Notes under the pieces: generated by a model
Seen by the model: only the letters and a program-made list of their open reading frames with translations
What the model was told of the DNA's origin: nothing
Databases searched by the model: none
Made by a program: the position numbers and the translations under genes
From: Thermoplasmata archaeon
Lineage (GTDB): Archaea > Thermoplasmatota > Thermoplasmata > Sysuiplasmatales > Sysuiplasmataceae
Assembly (NCBI GenBank): GCA_021817225.1
Contig: JAKAVR010000016.1
Coordinates: forward strand, 1-36,783
DNA: 36,783 nt
Reading direction: 5' to 3'
In this document: one piece after another, positions 32,777 through 36,783 of the stretch
How positions within the stretch are numbered: the stretch's first letter is position 1
How the letters are laid out: the number at the start of each line of letters is the position of its first letter

Positions 32777-34246
32777 TCAGTTTCCGCTGCTGCCGGAAAG
32801 GCCCCCGGCAGGTGGACTCCCGGAAACGAGGGTGACGGGGGTGTATTCCCAGGAGTGGCCCCTCTCCCTCCTCACAAGCGACCTCAGTTCCTCCATGCTT
32901 CCAACTTCTGGCCTGATAATGGATTCGAGTTCAAGCAGCCTCGGACCATGCCTTGCAATCAACCTCTTCAGCGTTGTGAAGGGCAGGGCGATCCCATTCG
33001 TCAGGCATATGTCTGTAATTTCTGCGGCGGAATTCCTGTTCATCCTGCCCTCGAGAGCATCCATCAGCATGGGGTAGTAGATGGAAAGGTAGAAGTTGTT
33101 CACCTCGCAGAGCAGTGCTGCCCTGAATTCCTGGTGCGAATTGAATACCTCGGCGTTTACGAGCTTCGGCAGCCCCGAATCTCCCATGCCCTTGTCCCTG
33201 GAGTACTTGCCAATGAACGTGCTGTATGCGGCTATGGCCTCCCGCGGGCTTCCGGCGACCACGGACTCCGATCCGAAGGAGGCGATGAAGCTGCTGTGCA
33301 CCTCCGTCATAAGCTGCCGTCTCGAGTTCACGTCCGCCAGAACCTTTTCTGCATCATCAGGTGATATGAGCCGCACGATGCTGTTGATCCTGCTTGATGA
33401 TGCATGTCGGATTATGGTGCATTCGACCACATTCCCCTTCTCAAGCGCATCCGCGTCAGTCATCTTCACATTGAAATTCTCTGCATAGAGGACATCGTTC
33501 AGGACGACGCCGTTCTTTGACCTTGATGATACGACAAACACCGAGCGCCTCTGCTGAAGGACATTCCTGAATATGGGAAGGACCCTCTGGTTCAGATGCT
33601 TCCTGAAATGGGTGTAATACCATTCGGACGGTACCGAGTCAACCGCAGGTATCACATACTGGCCCACAAACCACTGAAGAAACTCGATCCTCCTGACCTT
33701 CTCACCCTCGGCCCCTCCCGCCGCGGAAGGCTCCCTGTACACCTTCCCGAAGACCTCATCGGCATGTTTTCTGACACCAGGGAAACAGAAGCATGCGGCC
33801 CTGTATACTTCCATCTCGGCATCCAGATAGTTGTGAACCGAGGCAAGCGAGCTTGTCCTGTTCATGAATTCGACGTACGCTCCAAGGAGGTACCGTTCGA
33901 ATATGAGGTAGTCCCGGATGACCAAGTCGGACAGGAAATCGTGACCTTCCCTCTTTGCGGCATCGATTTCGATTTTCATCTTTCCCAGTGCACCGAATGC
34001 CTCTTCTTTCGAAAACCTGTTTCCTGAGCTGCCCTTTCCCAGGACGGACGAGAATACTGCCTGAGCCAGGCTGCCCTCCTGGAAAACAGCTTCTTTCGCC
34101 TGGAGAATCGCGTCCATGGATGAGGACACATCCTCCATGGTGAGGTTTTCGTTATACTGGTAATAGACGTAAATTACAAACTCAGTCCGCAGCTCCGGGT
34201 CGGAGCTTATCCTTTCGTCCAGAGTCGCCGCTTTGATGCTCTGCAT
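32777..34246 (-). CDS. Orphan conserved-looking protein of unknown function
   Basis: 489 residues with no motif I recognise. No signal peptide or membrane segment. The N-terminal half is strongly helical (LTMEDVSSSMDAILQAKEAV; FLSDLVIRDYLIFERYLLGA). A middle part (about 220-300) has beta strands such as SVFVVSSRSKNGVVLNDVLY and VVECTIIRHASSSRI. The C-terminal part is helical again and ends in a Gly/Ser/Pro tail (SPPAGGLSGSSGN). The codon pattern resembles its neighbours, so transfer is not suggested. A TATA-like box (minus strand, near 34281-34289) lies about 39 nt before the ATG. The 3' end is only 6 nt from the convergent redoxin gene. Confidence 0.7.
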   Translation of the reverse strand: MQSIKAATLDERISSDPELRTEFVIYVYYQYNENLTMEDVSSSMDAILQAKEAVFQEGSLAQAVFSSVLGKGSSGNRFSKEEAFGALGKMKIEIDAAKREGHDFLSDLVIRDYLIFERYLLGAYVEFMNRTSSLASVHNYLDAEMEVYRAACFCFPGVRKHADEVFGKVYREPSAAGGAEGEKVRRIEFLQWFVGQYVIPAVDSVPSEWYYTHFRKHLNQRVLPIFRNVLQQRRSVFVVSSRSKNGVVLNDVLYAENFNVKMTDADALEKGNVVECTIIRHASSSRINSIVRLISPDDAEKVLADVNSRRQLMTEVHSSFIASFGSESVVAGSPREAIAAYSTFIGKYSRDKGMGDSGLPKLVNAEVFNSHQEFRAALLCEVNNFYLSIYYPMLMDALEGRMNRNSAAEITDICLTNGIALPFTTLKRLIARHGPRLLELESIIRPEVGSMEELRSLVRRERGHSWEYTPVTLVSGSPPAGGLSGSSGN

Positions 34247-34310
34247 TGGACTACAACCACGACTTGACTTGCTCCATGAGGCTTTAACCTTTGTGCCCCT
34301 GCGGATTAGG

Positions 34311-34316
34311 AAAAAA
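34311..34316 (-). terminator. T-run downstream of the surface protein gene
   Basis: Six T on the minus strand, about 40 nt after the stop at 34356. Archaeal termination often uses such U-rich ends without a hairpin; no stable hairpin is visible here. Confidence 0.35.
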
Positions 34317-34355
34317 CAGAGAGTAAGTGGTTTGTTGAATTCGTTTCGAAGCTGC

Positions 34356-35504
34356 CTACTTCTTTCTTCTCATCATCATGACAGCGCCGATTGCCGACAG
34401 TGCAACCACAATTCCAGCCGCTGAGCCCAGGACCACAACCTCGGGGGTCAGGCCGGAGCCGGATGAGAATGCAAGGCCAATTGTCGGGTCATAGGCAAGC
34501 TTGCTGTAGTTGGTTGCCCAACCAGCGGGTGTGTTGAAGACAAACAGCAGACTCGTGTAGTTGAAGTCTTCCTCGGTAAAGCCGTGACTGAACATTGTCA
34601 TTGTCACGTTGACCGCGGTGGTTGTTTTGTTGGCGTATGTTGCATTTGCCTCTTTTCCCCAGCTGACGTATCCGAGCTTCAGGAAGTTCTGCCCGACTAT
34701 GGACACACTGTCTTCAGGTCCCCGGACAGCAGGCGCCTGTGAGGCAGCGGTTGCAACGCTGCTGCCTGCCTGGTTGCTGCCGTCAGGCTCGCTTACTGTT
34801 ACACCCTGATTTGTTGGTTCCTGGCCAGAGCTGTCACGGACCGTCTGGTGTCCCATGACAACCGCATTGAGGGCAAGTTTGTCGGATGTGCTGTTCAACC
34901 ATGTCCACTGGTTGACGAGCAGGTCAAACTTCACATGTGCCGTTGTTGCATTTATGTGGAAAACAACCTGAACGGATGCTGGTCCGGCAATCAGGTTGGA
35001 CCAGCTCATCATGTCGCTTGCCTGGGCGTTGTCGGTGCCAACTGCATAAGGCATTACCTTCAGTTCGTTTGCAGTAAGGCTGAATGTGATGTTTATCATC
35101 TTTGTTGTGTTGTTGTACACGACAGATACACCGCTCGAATAGTTGAGCGGCCCGTTACCTGCGCTCTCTATTTCAGGGAATGCCCTGGTCATTGGGAGCA
35201 CTGCGACTGGCTTGTTTGTGGAGTTGAGCTCGTAGACGCCCCTGACGGCGACTGTGAAGCCCGTGTTGATTCCGCTTGCATTGCGCTGGAATATGTGCAG
35301 GACCGGCTTGTATCCCTGGAACCACACAGTTATCGCGCTGTTCTGTACTATCAGTTTGCTAGAGTCAGACTGGACAAACACAGGAGTGTTCGTCCCTTTC
35401 TGCGTCGGCATGCTCTGGTTCCCGTCTGCGAGAACAAGCGACGTTGCCGAAAGCATCATGAGTGCAGCTATGGAGACTGCTAGCATTCTCCGTATACCCT
35501 TCAT
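34356..35504 (-). CDS. Secreted, C-terminally membrane-anchored surface protein
   Basis: 382 residues. A signal peptide is clear: basic start MKGIRRM, then LAVSIAALMMLSATSLVLA and a probable cut after VLADG. The body is beta-rich and Thr/Asn/Ser-rich with many N-x-S/T sequons (for example NAS, NYS, NTT, NIT, NAT, NVT), suggesting heavy N-glycosylation. The C-terminus has one membrane helix (VVVLGSAAGIVVALSAIGAVMM) and a basic RRKK stop-transfer end. No enzymatic motif. It may be an S-layer or other envelope protein, by architecture only. GAGGT 5 nt before the ATG and a TATA-like box at 35538-35547 support the start. A run of six T on the coding strand follows the stop (34311-34316). Confidence 0.85.
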   Translation of the reverse strand: MKGIRRMLAVSIAALMMLSATSLVLADGNQSMPTQKGTNTPVFVQSDSSKLIVQNSAITVWFQGYKPVLHIFQRNASGINTGFTVAVRGVYELNSTNKPVAVLPMTRAFPEIESAGNGPLNYSSGVSVVYNNTTKMINITFSLTANELKVMPYAVGTDNAQASDMMSWSNLIAGPASVQVVFHINATTAHVKFDLLVNQWTWLNSTSDKLALNAVVMGHQTVRDSSGQEPTNQGVTVSEPDGSNQAGSSVATAASQAPAVRGPEDSVSIVGQNFLKLGYVSWGKEANATYANKTTTAVNVTMTMFSHGFTEEDFNYTSLLFVFNTPAGWATNYSKLAYDPTIGLAFSSGSGLTPEVVVLGSAAGIVVALSAIGAVMMMRRKK

Positions 35505-35537
35505 ATTTTACCTCTGCGCAATTAGTCCCGTCCTTTT

Positions 35538-35547
35538 CTTAAATAGA
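35538..35547 (-). promoter_or_regulatory. TATA-like box for the secreted surface protein
   Basis: Minus-strand TCTATTTAAG, centred about 39 nt before ATG 35504. It leaves a short leader with GAGGT 5 nt before the start. Confidence 0.45.
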
Positions 35548-35616
35548 TTATTTGACATCCTTCGAACACATTGTCCGCGAAATGATAAACGCCTTCCGTA
35601 TGGAGTACTAGTGCAG

Positions 35617-35678
35617 GAAGGAGCCAGAGACCAATCGGGCAGGGACGGAAGGCTCCTTCAACCGGCCGGACACCGGCC
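35617..35678. repeat. Two stem-loops in the 283-nt divergent intergenic region
   Basis: GAAGGAGCC (35617-35625) pairs perfectly with GGCTCCTTC (35651-35659) across a 25-nt loop. Directly after, GGCCGG (35664-35669) and CCGGCC (35673-35678) form a 6-bp stem with a 3-nt loop. The region lies between two promoters pointing outward, so a terminator for the flanking genes is not expected. A small RNA is possible. Confidence 0.4.
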
Positions 35679-35738
35679 ATTTAGCATGATCCGCACAGAG
35701 CTCTGCACGTGCTTGAAACAGCCGTTTCAAATGCCAAG

Positions 35739-35748
35739 CTTTAAAAAT
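35739..35748 (+). promoter_or_regulatory. TATA-like box for the FKBP gene
   Basis: CTTTAAAAAT predicts a start near 35770 and an 18-nt leader containing GGTGAT before ATG 35788. Confidence 0.45.
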
Positions 35749-35787
35749 ACCCCTGTAATCCCATCATTATTACACCGGTGATAGAAC

Positions 35788-36588
35788 ATGGCAAACGACG
35801 CCCAGACCAGTACAGAAGAGACAACAGATTCAAAGATCAACTCGGGCGACCTTATACAGCTTGAACTCGATGCATGGATCAATGAGACAGGGAAACTCTT
35901 CCAGACAACGAGCAAGGAAAACGCCGAAAAGGCGGACATCTACGACGAAAAGACTGTATACGCTCCGATCTACGAAATCGTTGGAAAGAACAGATTCTTC
36001 AAGGGGTTGGAGAACTCCATACTCGCAGCCAGTGTCGGAGAGGACGTCGAGGTGGAGATAAAGGCGGAAGATGCGGCCGGTCCGAGGGATCCCGCACAGG
36101 TGAAACTCTACTCTGCGAGGGAATTCGAGAGGATGGAAGTCGAGCCTAAGGTCGGCATCGATGTCCGCATAGGCGACAGAGTGGGAAGGATAACACAGGC
36201 CACAGTGGGGAGGGTGAGGATCGACTTCAACAACCCGCTTGCCGGACATGTGCTGAAATACAAGTACAAGGTGATCAGAAAGGTAGTCGACCCGCTTGAG
36301 AAGATCAAAGCACTTATCGACATGTACTACGGAACGAACGTGGGCTTTGATGTTGCAATTGACGACAAGAAGGCAACCATTTTACTGCCTGACACGGTGA
36401 AGCTTGACCAGAAGTGGATTGCAGCCAAGCTCAGGGTGGTGGCAGATTCGTACGAAACCGCCGGAATGGAACAGGTCGAGTTCGTGGAGAGATACACCAA
36501 GGCAGCACCCCCCAGGAAGGAGGAAGCTGCACCAGAGGCACAGCCCGCTCCCGAGGAGATAAAGGAAGGGCAGCAGGAAAACAAGTAG
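35788..36588 (+). CDS. FKBP-type peptidyl-prolyl isomerase with insert domain and charged tail
   Basis: 266 residues. The FKBP core begins near residue 18 (NSGDLIQLELDAWINETGKLFQTT) and includes the FFKGLENSILAASVGE strand/helix. An insert-in-flap (IF) domain follows (AREFERMEVEPKVGIDVRIGDRVGRI, VGRVRIDFNNPLAG), and then the core resumes (HVLKYKYKVIRKV). This is the archaeal long FKBP (SlyD-like), a prolyl isomerase and folding helper in the cytosol. An alpha/beta domain of about 70 residues follows, then a Pro/Glu/Lys tail (EAAPEAQPAPEEIKEGQQENK). GGTGAT at 35777-35782 is 5 nt before the ATG; the TATA-like box is at 35739-35748. The tRNA-Arg gene lies 39 nt after. Confidence 0.92.
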   Translation: MANDAQTSTEETTDSKINSGDLIQLELDAWINETGKLFQTTSKENAEKADIYDEKTVYAPIYEIVGKNRFFKGLENSILAASVGEDVEVEIKAEDAAGPRDPAQVKLYSAREFERMEVEPKVGIDVRIGDRVGRITQATVGRVRIDFNNPLAGHVLKYKYKVIRKVVDPLEKIKALIDMYYGTNVGFDVAIDDKKATILLPDTVKLDQKWIAAKLRVVADSYETAGMEQVEFVERYTKAAPPRKEEAAPEAQPAPEEIKEGQQENK

Positions 36589-36594
36589 CGCTAT

Positions 36595-36602
36595 TATTTA
36601 TC
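36595..36602 (+). promoter_or_regulatory. TATA-like box for tRNA-Arg
   Basis: TATTTATC, centred about 29 nt before the tRNA 5' end and just after the FKBP stop, as expected for an archaeal tRNA promoter. Confidence 0.45.
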
Positions 36603-36627
36603 CAAACAGCTTACTCTGTTTTGTTCG

Positions 36628-36702
36628 GGGCGTGTGGCCTAGTCAGGATATGGCACTTGCCTCCTAAGCAAGTGGTCGAGGGTTCGAATCCCTCCACGCC
36701 CG
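36628..36702 (+). tRNA. tRNA-Arg (anticodon CCU)
   Basis: A complete cloverleaf can be folded by hand. The acceptor stem GGGCGTG (36628-36634) pairs with CACGCCC (36695-36701), with discriminator G at 36702. The D-arm GCC/GGC has GG in its loop. The anticodon stem CTTGC/GCAAG encloses loop CTCCTAA, giving anticodon CCT at 36663-36665. The T-arm GAGGG/CCCTC encloses TTCGAAT. No intron, and CCA is not encoded. It reads AGG arginine codons, which look common in the genes here. A TATA-like TATTTATC at 36595-36602 lies at the distance expected for an archaeal promoter. Confidence 0.97.
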
Positions 36703-36721
36703 CTTCACAAAGAGGGGGCGC

Positions 36722-36761
36722 TGGCAAGATTTGCAGATCCCTTCAATCCTGCGGCTTGCCA
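36722..36761. repeat. Long stem-loop downstream of tRNA-Arg
   Basis: TGGCAAG (36722-36728) pairs with CTTGCCA (36755-36761). Inside, GCA (36733-36735) pairs with TGC (36750-36752), and GAT with ATC after a one-base bulge, with G-U pairs between, giving about 15 pairs around a 7-nt loop. It may be a processing or termination structure, or part of a feature continuing beyond the window. Confidence 0.4.
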
Positions 36762-36783
36762 TCATCTCTTCACAACTTATTGC

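Noticed and set aside
1-36783. CRISPR arrays, insertion sequences, integrase or toxin-antitoxin genes
   Set aside because: No regularly spaced direct repeats, transposase or integrase motifs, or typical small toxin pairs were seen on either strand.

Overview
The window is dense archaeal chromosome with no mobile elements. The archaeal assignment rests on several genes: gatD and gatE (archaeal Glu-tRNA(Gln) amidotransferase), an RtcB ligase, an Elp3 with a GNAT domain, archaeal SepF, a translin, an HVO_0476-type zinc-ribbon protein and an FKBP with an insert domain. TATA-like boxes lie about 24-30 nt ahead of many start codons, which suggests leaderless mRNAs. SepF points to an FtsZ-using euryarchaeal lineage. 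I infer something Thermoplasmata-like, but this is not proven. Arg codons look rich in AGG by eye, and a tRNA-Arg(CCU) lies at the right edge.

Layout. 1-1020: 3' part of a surface protein with carboxypeptidase-regulatory-like repeats. 1048-3401: a tight four-gene run (HAD phosphatase, zinc-ribbon protein, SRPBCC protein, HemK2/Mtq2-like methyltransferase). 3379-6550: gatD-gatE on the minus strand, convergent with that run. 6680-8239: a YgjP-like metallopeptidase and an EamA transporter, end to end. 8444-12217: purD, translin and an M61 peptidase with a PDZ domain. 12334-15915: two ABC-2 exporters facing each other. 16053-18868: a methyltransferase, rtcB and a MarR regulator with a strong palindrome on its promoter. 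18946-22702: HD hydrolase, KaiC-like ATPase, sepF and hisC. 22869-26658: two membrane proteins around a PUA protein, then elp3. 26815-30688: two large, translationally coupled repeat proteins. 30731-32770: an aminotransferase, a Cys-rich orphan and a CPHC redoxin. 32777-35504: an orphan 489-aa protein and a secreted, C-terminally anchored surface protein. 35788-36702: FKBP and tRNA-Arg.

Themes. Translation and RNA functions recur: tRNA amidation, release-factor-type methylation, tRNA wobble modification, RNA ligation, PUA, translin and a tRNA gene. First genes of transcripts tend to look leaderless. Three internal operon genes instead carry a GGAGG-type Shine-Dalgarno ending exactly 10 nt before the start. 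Convergent pairs are packed extremely tightly; two pairs have directly abutting stop codons.

The best candidates for undescribed biology are the zinc-finger/TPR protein pair (26815-30688), the Cys-rich protein coupled to a redoxin (31977-32770), the 489-aa orphan (32777-34246), the MarR operator (18295-18321), and three structured intergenic stretches near 21480-21537, 35617-35678 and 36722-36761. No gap between genes exceeds 300 bases; the largest is 35505-35787.
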